Made by a program: the position numbers and the translations under genes
DNA from: Chlorobium sp.
GTDB taxonomy: Bacteria > Bacteroidota > Chlorobiia > Chlorobiales > Chlorobiaceae
Reading direction: 5' to 3'
Length of the DNA stretch: 64,000 nucleotides
Assembly: GCA_028277225.1 (NCBI GenBank)
Contig: JANQHB010000032.1
Location: 83,501 to 147,500, forward strand
The notes under the pieces: model-generated
The model's database searches: none
What the model saw: only the letters and a program-made list of their open reading frames with translations
Told to the model about the DNA's origin: nothing
Part shown: positions 9,169 to 18,059 of the stretch, piece by piece
How the letters are laid out: each line of letters opens with the position of its first letter
How positions within the stretch are numbered: position 1 is the stretch's first letter

Positions 9169-10095
9169 TTATCTCCGATTCTCTGTTGAGCTGTCTGAGT
9201 CTTTTTCAGTGACGAATTGTGTGCCGACACCCCGATCTGTAAAAACCTCGAGGAGCAGCGAGTGCATGAGTCTGCCGTCTATAAGGTGGATCTTGTGAAC
9301 TCCGCCGTCCAGGGTTGAATATGCGGAGAGCGCTTTAGGTATCATGCCGCCGGATATGACACCGTTTTCAATAAGGTCGGCAGCATCTGCCTTGCAGACG
9401 CTTTTAAGGATCGTATCGCCATGATAGACACCCGGGACATCACTGACGTAAATCAGCTTTTCCGCACCGAGCGCGATAGCGATAGCGCTTGCAGCGTCAT
9501 CTGCATTGATGTTGTAAATGTTGCCTTTATCGTCGAACCCGATTGGTGCTATAACAGGAATCAGCCTGGCATGGCAGAGAAGATCGAGGTAGCGGGTGTT
9601 GATCTGTTCGACTTTTCCCACAAGTCCAAGATATTCGGCTTCCTTGCAGGGATTCGCCTTTATCGTGTTTGCATCGAGTCCGCTGACGCCGACAGCCTTG
9701 GCTCCGTGTTCACTGATGAGGCGGACGATATCCTGGTTGACTTTTCCGGCAAGCGTCATCTGGACAACCGAGATCATTTCCTTGTCGGTGACCCTTTTTC
9801 CATGGACGAACCGGGTCTTGATGCCAAGCCCGTCTGCGGTTGCAGTGATGGCGTCACCTCCACCGTGGACAAGGACTACATTGATCCCGACTTTGCGCAG
9901 CAGGGTGACATTTTGTGCGAAAGCATCCTTGAGAAGATCGTCTTTCATGGCAGAGCCTCCGTACTTGATAACAAATGTCTTGTCCTCAAATTTACGGATA
10001 TAGGGCAGTGCCTCAATCAATACCTCGCCAATAGTGGACTGCGGGAGATTGTTTTGCAGATCGTTTATTGCCTGGTTGTCGCTGGATAGTGTCAT
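9169..10095 (-). CDS. argB: Acetylglutamate kinase
   Basis: This 308-residue amino-acid kinase phosphorylates N-acetylglutamate. Motifs: FVIKYGGSAMKDD near 41 (ATP and phosphate binding), VLVHGGGDAI near 75, GIKTRFVHGKRVTD near 92 and YNINADDAASAIAIAL near 195. The N-terminus carries an extension before the first strand, as in the arginine-sensitive hexameric type, so feedback inhibition by arginine is plausible. The start overlaps the argJ stop by four bases, indicating translational coupling. Confidence 0.94.
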   Translation of the reverse strand: MTLSSDNQAINDLQNNLPQSTIGEVLIEALPYIRKFEDKTFVIKYGGSAMKDDLLKDAFAQNVTLLRKVGINVVLVHGGGDAITATADGLGIKTRFVHGKRVTDKEMISVVQMTLAGKVNQDIVRLISEHGAKAVGVSGLDANTIKANPCKEAEYLGLVGKVEQINTRYLDLLCHARLIPVIAPIGFDDKGNIYNINADDAASAIAIALGAEKLIYVSDVPGVYHGDTILKSVCKADAADLIENGVISGGMIPKALSAYSTLDGGVHKIHLIDGRLMHSLLLEVFTDRGVGTQFVTEKDSDSSTENRR

Positions 10096-11390
10096 GTTCT
10101 GTAATCGGCGTTTATTTCGATATACTCCTTGCTCAGGTCGCAGGTGCGGGAAATTGCCTGACCGGGTCCGTCATCCACTGTGAGGGTAATGGAAAAGCTT
10201 CCGAGACCGAGAATCTTTTTTGCATCGTCTTCTGAAAAATCCGAGCGATAACCCGGTTCGAGAATTTTGAGGTCGTTGAACCTGATGGTGGTGTTTTCCG
10301 GATTGAAAACAGCGCCTGATCTTCCTGCGGCAGCTATGATCCGTCCCCAGTTGGGATCTTCGCCGTGTATGGCTGTTTTCACCAGGTTCGAGTTGGCAAC
10401 AGTTCGTGCGATTTTTTCCGCATCGCTGTCTGTTGCGGCACCTTCTACATGAATTTCGACCAGTTTGGTTGCTCCTTCACCATCCTTGACGATCAGCTTC
10501 GCAAAAAAGGTCATCAGGCTTTCAAGCGCTCGATAGAAAATATCTGCATCGTGACTGTCTGCCTTTATCGTGTATCCGTTGCCGGACAGGATGGCAACCA
10601 TGTCATTGGTGCTTGTGTCGCCATCGACCGTTATGGTGTTAAAGCTCTTCCGGTTCGCATCCGAAAGCATCTCCTGAAGCAGTTTCTGGTCGATATCCGC
10701 ATCGGTTACCAGGAACGAAAGCATGGTCGCCATGTCCGGGCATATCATGCCGGAACCTTTTGCAATGCCGCACAGACGCGCCGTTCCGCCTGAAAGAGAA
10801 ACATTGATGCCGAAAAATTTCGGAAACGTATCGGTTGTCATGATTGCTTCGGCCGTATTTGCGCAGGAGTCTTCAAGCATGACAGCTGACAGCGAGTCGA
10901 TTGCTTTTTCGATTTTTTCCATCGGAAGAGGTACGCCTATGACCCCTGTTGAAGAGACCAGTACGCCTCCAGGCTCGATTCCGATCGCATCAGCAGTCAT
11001 ACCGGCCATCTTTTCGGCATCTCTCAACCCCTGTTGTCCTGTTGCGGCGTTAGCGTTGCCGCTGTTGCAGACTATGGCCTGTATAGCCGAAGGCGATTGA
11101 TGGAACGTCTTTTTCGAAAGACTCACCGGAGCAGCACAGCAGAGGTTTCGCGTAAAAACGCATGCCGCTGCTGCAGGCTGGTCGGATTTGATGATCACGA
11201 GGTCCTGTCTGCCGGTTTTGATGCCGGCATGGGCAATGCCCGATGAAAAACCGGCAGGCCAGAAATTCCTGTGGATCGCCTCTTTCGGAGAAAGAGGTGA
11301 CGCTTCCTCCGGCCATACAGTTTCGGCATCCAGTGTTTCTATGGCTGAAAAAGCCTTATGCAGCTTAGAGTAATCCGCGAGTTTCATCAT
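10092..11390 (-). CDS. argJ: Glutamate N-acetyltransferase / amino-acid acetyltransferase
   Basis: This 432-residue Ntn-hydrolase-like enzyme moves the acetyl group from N-acetylornithine to glutamate and thereby recycles it. The autoproteolysis site appears as KGSGMICPDMATMLSFL near residue 212, where the Thr after ATM.. starts the beta chain (D-M-A-T-M-L-S). NSGNANAATGQQG near 115 and GEDPNWGRIIAAAGRSG near 345 are also diagnostic. No argA is visible in the window, so whether this ArgJ is also bifunctional is open. It overlaps the end of argC by 26 bases. Start ATG-ATG at 11390 or 11387. Confidence 0.94.
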   Translation of the reverse strand: MMKLADYSKLHKAFSAIETLDAETVWPEEASPLSPKEAIHRNFWPAGFSSGIAHAGIKTGRQDLVIIKSDQPAAAACVFTRNLCCAAPVSLSKKTFHQSPSAIQAIVCNSGNANAATGQQGLRDAEKMAGMTADAIGIEPGGVLVSSTGVIGVPLPMEKIEKAIDSLSAVMLEDSCANTAEAIMTTDTFPKFFGINVSLSGGTARLCGIAKGSGMICPDMATMLSFLVTDADIDQKLLQEMLSDANRKSFNTITVDGDTSTNDMVAILSGNGYTIKADSHDADIFYRALESLMTFFAKLIVKDGEGATKLVEIHVEGAATDSDAEKIARTVANSNLVKTAIHGEDPNWGRIIAAAGRSGAVFNPENTTIRFNDLKILEPGYRSDFSEDDAKKILGLGSFSITLTVDDGPGQAISRTCDLSKEYIEINADYRT

Positions 11391-12381
11391 AACCGAGCAT
11401 AATGTTCATGTTCTGTACGGCCTGGCCGGCAGCGCCTTTTACCAGGTTGTCGATTGCGGTGACAATAACCGCCGTTCCGCCGTCCGCACTGTTTGCGACA
11501 TGAATATCGCAAAAATTTGTATGGACAACATGCTGAATTTCGGGCATGCTCTTCTGTACCCTCACAAAAGGAGCGGAACGGTAATACATCCTGTAGTGCT
11601 CATCGAGATCAGCAGCGGAAATGTGCCTGTCAAGCTGGATCGTGAGCACGGAATAAATCCCCCTGACCAGCGGGGCGATCATAGGCGTGAAGGTAAATCC
11701 GAAATCGGGCTGAAGCGTACTGGTGTCGAGCGCCTGGAGAATTTCAGGGGTATGCTGGTGTCGGGCGGCTTTGTATGCGCGTATGTTCCCGCTCATTTCG
11801 GAGAAGGACAGTTCGACTTTTCCGGATTTACCTGCACCGGACAAACCCGATATCGATGTACAACTGACATTTGTGATCAGGACATCCTGCAAAGTTTTTT
11901 TGACAAGCGGAGCGATACCCAGGATAATACTGGTCGCATAACACCCCGGATTGCTGATTGCTTCTGCCGTTTTGATGTCGTCATGAAAAAGTTCGGGTAA
12001 GCCATAGGTCAGAAAAGAGCCGGGCTTTTTGTTTCCGGAATAGAATGCAGCATGCTCCTCCGGACTCTTCAGTCTGAAATCGCCGGAAAGATCAACAACC
12101 GTTTTCCCTTCATTTGTAAGCTTCGGAACGATCGACAATGCTTCACCATGCGGGAGCGCAAGAAAATATATATCCGTTTCCAGGTTACCGTCAAAGGATT
12201 CGTACACGGCGTCCGTATCGAGATACGGGTACACATCCCTGACGTTTTTTCCTGTCTGTGTATGCGCGTAGAGTTTTTCGAGTTTAACCGAAGGGTGCCT
12301 CAAAAGAATTTTGGTCAGTTCCGCGCCCGAATATCCGGAAGCACCGATGATCGACACAGTCGGCTTTTTATAGCCCTTCAT
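11365..12381 (-). CDS. argC: N-acetyl-gamma-glutamyl-phosphate reductase
   Basis: This 338-residue NADPH enzyme reduces acetylglutamyl phosphate to the semialdehyde. The nucleotide-binding SIIGASGYSGAELTKIL is at the N-terminus. The catalytic Cys is in AISNPGCYATSIIL near 147 and the conserved GLSGAGK near 180. The open frame extends upstream to 12450, but I start at 12381 because the family N-terminus begins there and a G-rich ribosome binding site (GGGGGGAT) lies upstream; the extra codons overlap the leader. It is the first gene of the operon, about 85-135 bp downstream of the candidate ArgR operators. Confidence 0.92.
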   Translation of the reverse strand: MKGYKKPTVSIIGASGYSGAELTKILLRHPSVKLEKLYAHTQTGKNVRDVYPYLDTDAVYESFDGNLETDIYFLALPHGEALSIVPKLTNEGKTVVDLSGDFRLKSPEEHAAFYSGNKKPGSFLTYGLPELFHDDIKTAEAISNPGCYATSIILGIAPLVKKTLQDVLITNVSCTSISGLSGAGKSGKVELSFSEMSGNIRAYKAARHQHTPEILQALDTSTLQPDFGFTFTPMIAPLVRGIYSVLTIQLDRHISAADLDEHYRMYYRSAPFVRVQKSMPEIQHVVHTNFCDIHVANSADGGTAVIVTAIDNLVKGAAGQAVQNMNIMLGYDETRGLL

Positions 12382-12462
12382 AAATCTTATCCCCCCATAC
12401 CCCATTCGCATCCGGATGGTTATTCGTGAATCCGGATATGAATTAGGCAAGCACTTAAAATA

Positions 12463-12520
12463 AAATGAATTATTCTGATGAATACATATTCTTTATCTGG
12501 ATGAATATTCATGAATATGG
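12463..12520 (-). promoter_or_regulatory. Candidate ArgR operators (ARG boxes) upstream of argC
   Basis: The known ARG box pattern is roughly TGAAT-N4-ATTCA. The site TGAATACATATTC at 12479-12491 fits it with one mismatch in the outermost base. TGAATTATTC (12466-12475) and the palindromic ATGAATATTCATGAATAT (12501-12518) supply overlapping half sites. The cluster sits in the divergent gap between argC and the gene at 12621, where an ArgR hexamer would be expected to bind. Assignment is by pattern only. Confidence 0.6.
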
Positions 12521-12620
12521 ATAAAATAGCGAATTCCTGATGGATTGCAAGGTTTTTGGCGGGATGTTTTTTGTCTATCTTTGCTGGGTCGAGTGAGCCA
12601 TTATAAAGTTTAACGTTGTT

Positions 12621-13538
12621 TTGCCTGTGACTGGCCGGAAAGGAAAAGCTCTCGCAATAATTCTGTTGCTTGCAACTGTATCGCTTGTATTGGTGTTGCT
12701 GTTTATGAAGGGCTGCAATGAGGAGAATAGTGTGCCGGCGCGCTCAGCAGTCAGCGGGCAGCTCAGGGTTGGTGCGGTGCATTCTGTGTATGCCTTGTTC
12801 GAAAAGATCGCCCCTGTGTTCAGCAGCTATTATCCGAAAGCTGATATCAGGGTCGAGAGTGGCCATTTTGAGGTTGTTTTCAATCGTTTTCTCAGAAATG
12901 AGAATGGGGCGATGCTGATAGGCGGTATGCCCGGTGAAGCAGAGCGTCTTGTTCTTGAAGGTATCGATGAGGGCTATCGTCTGGAGCCGGTAGCCAGAAA
13001 TGCTGTTGTCTGTGTCGTCAGCTCCGCTTTCAGGCAGAGGTCTCTTAGCCTTGCAGAGCTTGCGGATATTTTTACCGCGCAGCGGGAGATGAAGGATGTT
13101 ACAGCGTACCTTAATAAAAACGATATCAATTTGCACCGGCAATTTCAGGCTCTTGCCTGTCCGGAAGAGAAGGGTCTCGTTGCACGGCTTGTCGACAGTG
13201 ACGATGAATTGATTGAGGTTGCTGCAGGCAGCGAAAATGCGATCGTACTTCTGTCTCTTTCGGGTTATGCAGAGGTGATGAAAGCAGGTTTTTATGGTTC
13301 TTCGACGAGGATCCTTCCTGTATCATCAACCGTAGATGACGAATCTGTATTGCCGTCACAACTCAATGTTTTCACGGAAAAATATCCTTTGACATATATA
13401 ATCTATTATCTGTACCGTAAAGATAATCCGCTTGCAGCAGGTTTCGGTGCCTGGCTTGGCGACCATGCCAGGAAGCTTTTTGTCCGTTCGCCCATAGCTC
13501 CTTTCAGGGAGCCCCGGCGTGTGATCATGCTCAAGTGA
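12621..13538 (+). CDS. Membrane-anchored phosphate-binding-like (PBP fold) protein
   Basis: The 305-residue product has a hydrophobic N-terminal segment (residues about 10-30) that could be an anchor or uncleaved signal. The Cys in FMKGCNEEN is not in a good lipobox. The rest resembles the PstS/SphX-like substrate-binding fold: GQLRVGAVHSVYALFEKIAP, then FEVVFNRFLRN, VVCVVSSAFRQRSLSLAELA and YPLTYIIYYLYRK near the C-terminus. Start is uncertain (TTG 12621 or GTG 12627; no strong ribosome binding site). It is followed 44 bp later by the GGDEF gene on the same strand, so a sensory link is possible. The ligand is unknown; no transporter genes are adjacent. Confidence 0.75.
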   Translation: MPVTGRKGKALAIILLLATVSLVLVLLFMKGCNEENSVPARSAVSGQLRVGAVHSVYALFEKIAPVFSSYYPKADIRVESGHFEVVFNRFLRNENGAMLIGGMPGEAERLVLEGIDEGYRLEPVARNAVVCVVSSAFRQRSLSLAELADIFTAQREMKDVTAYLNKNDINLHRQFQALACPEEKGLVARLVDSDDELIEVAAGSENAIVLLSLSGYAEVMKAGFYGSSTRILPVSSTVDDESVLPSQLNVFTEKYPLTYIIYYLYRKDNPLAAGFGAWLGDHARKLFVRSPIAPFREPRRVIMLK

Positions 13539-13582
13539 ATGAGCAGGGAAATATTTCATTCAAATAACGTTTTTGTACCAGG

Positions 13583-14899
13583 ATGCCGCAGAAGGCAAAG
13601 ACAAAATTCCATCAAATCTCGATAAAGCCGGCGATAAATGCTGCAATTGTATTTGCCGTACTTCTTTGTGGCGGAACTATCGGTTTTATTTTCTTCGAGG
13701 GCGGGCTTCAGGACAGGGCAGACGAGGTGCAGATCATATACAAGGATCTTCTGGACTTTCGTTCAACGCTTACCCTTGTTGATCAGCAGTTGAGTGTCGT
13801 CCATGATCGGCCGGAGGTCGTTGAAAGTATCGTTGAAAACACAAAGCTGCTTCAGTTTCGTTCTGATTCTTTCCAGGAAAGAGCTGATAAGGCGGGTATG
13901 CCTGAACTTTCTTCCTGGATGAAAGAACAGAGTCCCATGCTTGAGAGCATGCTGGAGGACATTGTACGCAAGAATCCGAATGCGGCAAAGAGCATTTCGC
14001 TGATGATTCTTGAGCTCGATGATGTCATACTGCATACGGCCAATGATGTCAGGCAGGCCACCGAAAAGGTCAATGATGCTGTAATGTTTTTTTTCTTTGT
14101 GGTTCTTGCTGTTCTGGCGCTTCTCATACTGACCGCCGGATGGGTGCTTGTCAATAATTATCGTCAGACCGTCATTCCGTTGAACAGGCTTGCAGAAAAA
14201 CTGAGAACCCTCAATGAAGAACTGCCTGAAAGCTTTCATGACACCGCTGAAGAGGTAAAAAGGAACATACGTTCCAAGGAGATATCGAGTGATGTCAACC
14301 AGATTACCGATTCAATCGTACGGTTCTGTCAGAACATTGAAATGAAGAACAAGAAGCTCGATGAACTTTTCATCAAGGATGAGAAGACCAATCTCTACAA
14401 TTACCGTCATTTCAAGGATCATCTCATTGTTGACGTGGCCAGGGCGAAGCGTTACAATGAGAAAGTTTCCATTGCAATGATCGATATCGATCATTTCAAG
14501 GCGTATAATGACGCAAACGGTCATGTCGCAGGAGATATCGTGCTGGAGCGTATGGCTCGCATCATTCGCGAGGAATGCAGGGAGTCGGATATTCCTGCAC
14601 GGTTTGGAGGCGAAGAATTTGCAATACTGTTTCCCAGAACCGATAGCCGGAAGGCTGTAGAGATTGTCGATCGTCTGCGCCAGATCATTGCTGCAGAACC
14701 ATTCTATCATGAAAAAGCCCTACCCGGCGGTCAATTGACGGTCAGTGGTGGACTTGCAACATATCCACAGGACGCGGTCGACTGGTATTCCCTGATAAAT
14801 AACGCGGATAAAGCGCTTTACAGTGCAAAACAGACCGGAAGAAACAGGGTGGTTCACTTCGGACAGCTTCAGAAAGACGAGGATGCGTCATCGATATGA
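13583..14899 (+). CDS. Membrane sensor diguanylate cyclase (GGDEF)
   Basis: The 438-residue protein has a first membrane segment (about 15-36), a periplasmic helical sensor region (about 40-165), a second membrane segment (VMFFFFVVLAVLALLILTAG, about 168-190), a HAMP-like linker and a GGDEF domain from about 265. The active-site loop is RFGGEEFAILFPR. The residues RESD five positions before GGEEF match the inhibitory I-site RxxD, so product feedback is expected. DxD-type metal ligands are in MIDIDHFKAYND. It should make cyclic di-GMP from GTP in response to an envelope signal, perhaps together with the binding protein upstream. Its stop overlaps the next start (ATGA). Confidence 0.9.
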   Translation: MPQKAKTKFHQISIKPAINAAIVFAVLLCGGTIGFIFFEGGLQDRADEVQIIYKDLLDFRSTLTLVDQQLSVVHDRPEVVESIVENTKLLQFRSDSFQERADKAGMPELSSWMKEQSPMLESMLEDIVRKNPNAAKSISLMILELDDVILHTANDVRQATEKVNDAVMFFFFVVLAVLALLILTAGWVLVNNYRQTVIPLNRLAEKLRTLNEELPESFHDTAEEVKRNIRSKEISSDVNQITDSIVRFCQNIEMKNKKLDELFIKDEKTNLYNYRHFKDHLIVDVARAKRYNEKVSIAMIDIDHFKAYNDANGHVAGDIVLERMARIIREECRESDIPARFGGEEFAILFPRTDSRKAVEIVDRLRQIIAAEPFYHEKALPGGQLTVSGGLATYPQDAVDWYSLINNADKALYSAKQTGRNRVVHFGQLQKDEDASSI

Positions 14900-16161
14900 A
14901 ACCGGAATTTTTCATAGCGAGGCGATTTGCATTCAAACCGCGATCATCATCCAGGCCGACATTTATCGTTTTTATGTCAGTCACCGGAATTGCTCTGGGG
15001 ACAGCGGCTCTGATTTTGACACTTTCGATCGTCAAGGGTTTTTCGGCACAGATTGAAAACAAGCTTGTCGGATTCAGTTCGCATTTCCAGATAAGACAAC
15101 CGAAAGGAGCCCTGTTCATGCCTCTGCCTGCCGATACAATACGTCTCGCCACTATCGAAAACATCGACACAGTCATACCCTTCCTTGAAAAAAACATTGT
15201 CCTGCAAAGCGGAAAAGACGATACCGGTCGTGTTAAACCCGCGATGCTGAAAGGAATAGCCGGAGGATCACCGCCGGAGTTTCTCAAGGAAAGTATGGTA
15301 GACGGCGCATGGTTCGATGATCCGGAACCTTCCTCGTTCGAGGTGCTTGTGGGCAAGCCTCTTGCCGAGTCCATGGATCTTGCGGTAGGGAGCAGGCTGC
15401 TTGTTATCAGCACTTCCGGTGATTCTTCCGGAAACCTCATCCGGGCCGATGATGACATACTGAACCTGCTTTCGTCGCTCGATCTTGAACTGGCAACCGT
15501 CAGGGGAATATATGAAACCGGTCTGAACGAAGGATTCGACAAATACATGGTGCTTGCCGATCTTTCATCCATGCAGAAGTTCTTCAACCGCGGCAGAACG
15601 TTGATAAGCGGTTACGAAGTGCTGGTACACGATCTCGAAACGCTCCGGGAGACTGCTGAGTCGGCTATAGGTCTTTTCGGATATCCATTTTTCGGCTATA
15701 CGGTATATGAGCGCTATGCGAATCTGTTCGAGTGGCTGAAGCTTCAACAGAACATTACGCCTCTTCTGATCATTACAATAACCGTCGTGGCCGTTTTCAA
15801 TATCATATCGACGTTGCTTGTCCTGATCATTGAAAAAACCAGGGAGATAGGTATGTTGAGTGCTCTCGGACTTCCGCCGGCAAAGATCAGCAAAGTATTT
15901 CTCTCTCAGGCCTTCCTGATCGCACTGGTCGGCATAGCGCTCGGCAATCTGCTTGCGTTCGGTTTTTCTGCTTTTGAACTGCATTTCCAGCTTATACAGC
16001 TACCCCGGAAAACCTACTTTATCGAACATGTTCCTATACAGTTTGATGTTTTCGATTACCTGACTGTATCATGTCTTGTTGCACTTCTTACGATGGCATT
16101 CGCTTTTGTCCCGGCACGCGTTGCAGCATCACTGAAACCCGGAACGGCACTGTTGACGTAA
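14896..16161 (+). CDS. LolC/LolE-type lipoprotein-releasing permease (FtsX family)
   Basis: The 421-residue MacB/FtsX-type permease has the expected layout: one N-terminal membrane helix (FIVFMSVTGIALGTAALIL, about 25-48), a large periplasmic domain, and three C-terminal helices (about 290-415) containing EKTREIGMLSALGLPPAKI. In the Lol system such proteins pair with the LolD ATPase to extract lipoproteins from the inner membrane. No ATPase gene is adjacent. It overlaps the GGDEF gene by four bases. The paralogue at 16452 is probably its heterodimer partner. After the stop, sense-strand heptads start at 16164. Confidence 0.85.
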   Translation: MKPEFFIARRFAFKPRSSSRPTFIVFMSVTGIALGTAALILTLSIVKGFSAQIENKLVGFSSHFQIRQPKGALFMPLPADTIRLATIENIDTVIPFLEKNIVLQSGKDDTGRVKPAMLKGIAGGSPPEFLKESMVDGAWFDDPEPSSFEVLVGKPLAESMDLAVGSRLLVISTSGDSSGNLIRADDDILNLLSSLDLELATVRGIYETGLNEGFDKYMVLADLSSMQKFFNRGRTLISGYEVLVHDLETLRETAESAIGLFGYPFFGYTVYERYANLFEWLKLQQNITPLLIITITVVAVFNIISTLLVLIIEKTREIGMLSALGLPPAKISKVFLSQAFLIALVGIALGNLLAFGFSAFELHFQLIQLPRKTYFIEHVPIQFDVFDYLTVSCLVALLTMAFAFVPARVAASLKPGTALLT

Positions 16162-16451
16162 ATAGTGACAGGTAACGGGTGACGAGTAAAGAGTGATGAA
16201 TGTGGGGTGTGGGATGAATAGTTCTCAGTAGGAAGATAATGAATCGTGAATGGTAGGAAGCAATGAGTGAAGAGGGATGAATGCGGGAGTCAGGTAGTGT
16301 TGGTACCAGGTAATAGGGGGAAAATAGTTTTTTGAATAATGTTGCGAGAAAAAAGCCATTTAGCGAACAGGCTAACCAGCCATCCGGCAAACGAGCTATC
16401 TGGATTTCTGAACAACTCAACAGTTCAACAAATCAACAACTCAACAAATTC
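16162..16451 (+). repeat. Gap with degenerate sense-strand heptad repeats
   Basis: Starting three bases after the stop of the upstream permease, heptamers AGTGACA, GGTAACG, GGTGACG, AGTAAAG and AGTGATG follow in phase (16164-16198), then decay into G-rich words. From about 16410 a second motif, CAACAACTCAACA, is repeated loosely. An open frame runs through the right part into the next gene, but its 40 extra residues are low-complexity translation of these repeats, so I treat the gap as non-coding. Confidence 0.7.
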
Positions 16452-17711
16452 ATGCATTTCTCTCCGGGTTTTTGGATAGCCCAGCGGTTCAGTTTTGCCA
16501 GAAAGCGTTTCAGGGTCATCAATATCATATCGGCGATCAGTTTTATCGGTATCGTCATTGGTGTGTCCACACTGCTTATCGTCATGAGTGTTCTCAACGG
16601 TTTTCAGGATGTTTCGAGGAATCTTTTCCTGACCATCGAGAGTCCGGCCCAGCTTCTTCCGCAAAACGCCGCCGACATGGAGGTAAACGAATCTCTTTAT
16701 GCCGATATCGGAAAGATACAGGGGGTGACGGCAGTTGAGCCTTTTATTGAAGGCTCAGCCGTACTTTCAGGTCCTGAGAAAAGCGAACTTGTCGTTGTCA
16801 AGGGGATTTCATCAAAAGCACAGGCCCGGCTTATGCAGCAGACCGGGAGGGAGATATCCTATTTCGGTCCAACGACGGTTTCAGTCGGTACGATGCTGGC
16901 CCGCAAAACCAGGCTCGAACCGGGACATGAGGTAAAAATGTACAGTCCCGAGCTGATCGCGCTTGGCCTGGAATCCCTTTCACAGCCTTATCTGCTTCCC
17001 GCGCTCACCTTTCCTGTTGTGACTGTTCAATCGATATTTTCTCTGCAGCAGCTCTTTAACGACCGTTACGTGCTGGCATCTGCCGGTACGGCAAGAAAAA
17101 TTCTTCTTCTGGACAGTGACCGATATTCGGGAATCGATGTGCGGTGCAATGACGACAGTGCTTCACGAACGGCCCTGGTTACCGCACTGCGTGACTGGAT
17201 AGACAAGAACGGTCTGGAGGATCGTCTGGTTGTCCGGTCGCTGGAGGATAAGTACAGGGATGTATTTGCTGTGATGGAAATTGAAAAATGGGTCAGCTTC
17301 AGTATTCTGATGCTGGTAATTCTGGTCGCTGCCATGAGCCTGACCGGTTCGCTTACGATGACGGCCATCGATAAAAGGAGAGAGCTTTTCTATCTGAGGT
17401 GTCTGGGCCTTGAAAAGCCTCAGTTTCTCATGATTTTTGTCATTGAAGGGGGGATGATCGGACTGGCGGGAACATTTGTTGGGGTCCTCATCGCCTGGAT
17501 CGGCTGCTCGATTCAGGACAGGTTCGGCTTCCTTGAAATGCCCTCGAAAAGCGCCTTTATCATAGACGCGTACCCGGTCAGCATGCAGACTGTCGATTTT
17601 CTTGTCGTATCTCTGGCGACACTATCGGTCTCTCTGCTCGTCAGCCTCTATCCTGCATTTACCGCTGCACGTATTGCCGGCAGCAAAAGTCTTTCAGACA
17701 AGGCAAACTGA
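16452..17711 (+). CDS. Second LolC/LolE-type permease
   Basis: The 419-residue FtsX-family membrane protein has the same plan as its neighbour: N-terminal helix (INIISAISFIGIVIGVSTLL, about 22-48), a periplasmic domain with NGFQDVSRNLFLTIESPAQL at its start, and three C-terminal helices. The LolC/E-type cytosolic loop is IDKRRELFYLRCLGLEK. I start at the ATG at 16452 because the family N-terminus (MHFSPGFWIAQRFSFARKRF) begins there; upstream codons are repeat-derived. No strong ribosome binding site is visible. It probably forms the transporter with the preceding permease and a LolD encoded elsewhere. Confidence 0.85.
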   Translation: MHFSPGFWIAQRFSFARKRFRVINIISAISFIGIVIGVSTLLIVMSVLNGFQDVSRNLFLTIESPAQLLPQNAADMEVNESLYADIGKIQGVTAVEPFIEGSAVLSGPEKSELVVVKGISSKAQARLMQQTGREISYFGPTTVSVGTMLARKTRLEPGHEVKMYSPELIALGLESLSQPYLLPALTFPVVTVQSIFSLQQLFNDRYVLASAGTARKILLLDSDRYSGIDVRCNDDSASRTALVTALRDWIDKNGLEDRLVVRSLEDKYRDVFAVMEIEKWVSFSILMLVILVAAMSLTGSLTMTAIDKRRELFYLRCLGLEKPQFLMIFVIEGGMIGLAGTFVGVLIAWIGCSIQDRFGFLEMPSKSAFIIDAYPVSMQTVDFLVVSLATLSVSLLVSLYPAFTAARIAGSKSLSDKAN

Positions 17712-17713
17712 GA

Positions 17714-17992
17714 CCTGAACTGAGTGTTCCAAAAAAGCTCCATTATAGTAAGCATATCAAAAACAATCTGTTATGCTGTGTTTGTAAAAGGATTATCCAT
17801 CACCTGTCGGGTGAGTGTGAAAACTGATAAAGAGCCGCATTTTTTGAAATCCCGACCCCGTGAAATCAGACCAGATATTTCACAGGGCCGGATCTGCTTC
17901 GTTACAGGGAACTTGCGTCCCGACGTGTCGGGATACAGCGGCATTCCCTGTGCCTCGCATCTCCGGCATGCTCGACAATCGCTCAATTTAGG
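17714..17992 (+). mobile_element. MITE-like element, copy A
   Basis: The 279-bp element begins with CCTGAACTGAGTG and ends with CGCTCAATTTAGG, imperfect terminal inverted repeats. It contains a 31-bp palindromic cassette (CCCGTGAAAT near 17868, TATTTCACAGGG near 17886) and a second palindrome of the CCCGAC-GTCGGG type near 17921. It shares long blocks with copies at 24131, 36776 and 38400. It has no coding capacity, so it would be non-autonomous. Confidence 0.8.
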
Positions 17993-18059
17993 TCTATATA
18001 ACAAATGTGGCTGCTTTAAGCAAGGGTTTTGGTGTTTTTTTGCCTATATGTTGATATGG

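Noticed and set aside
12382..12450. N-terminal extension of argC
   Set aside because: The family start is at 12381 with a G-rich ribosome binding site; the extra codons lie in the operator-leader region.
16332..16451. N-terminal extension of the second LolC/E-type permease
   Set aside because: The 40 extra residues translate low-complexity intergenic repeats; the family N-terminus begins at 16452.
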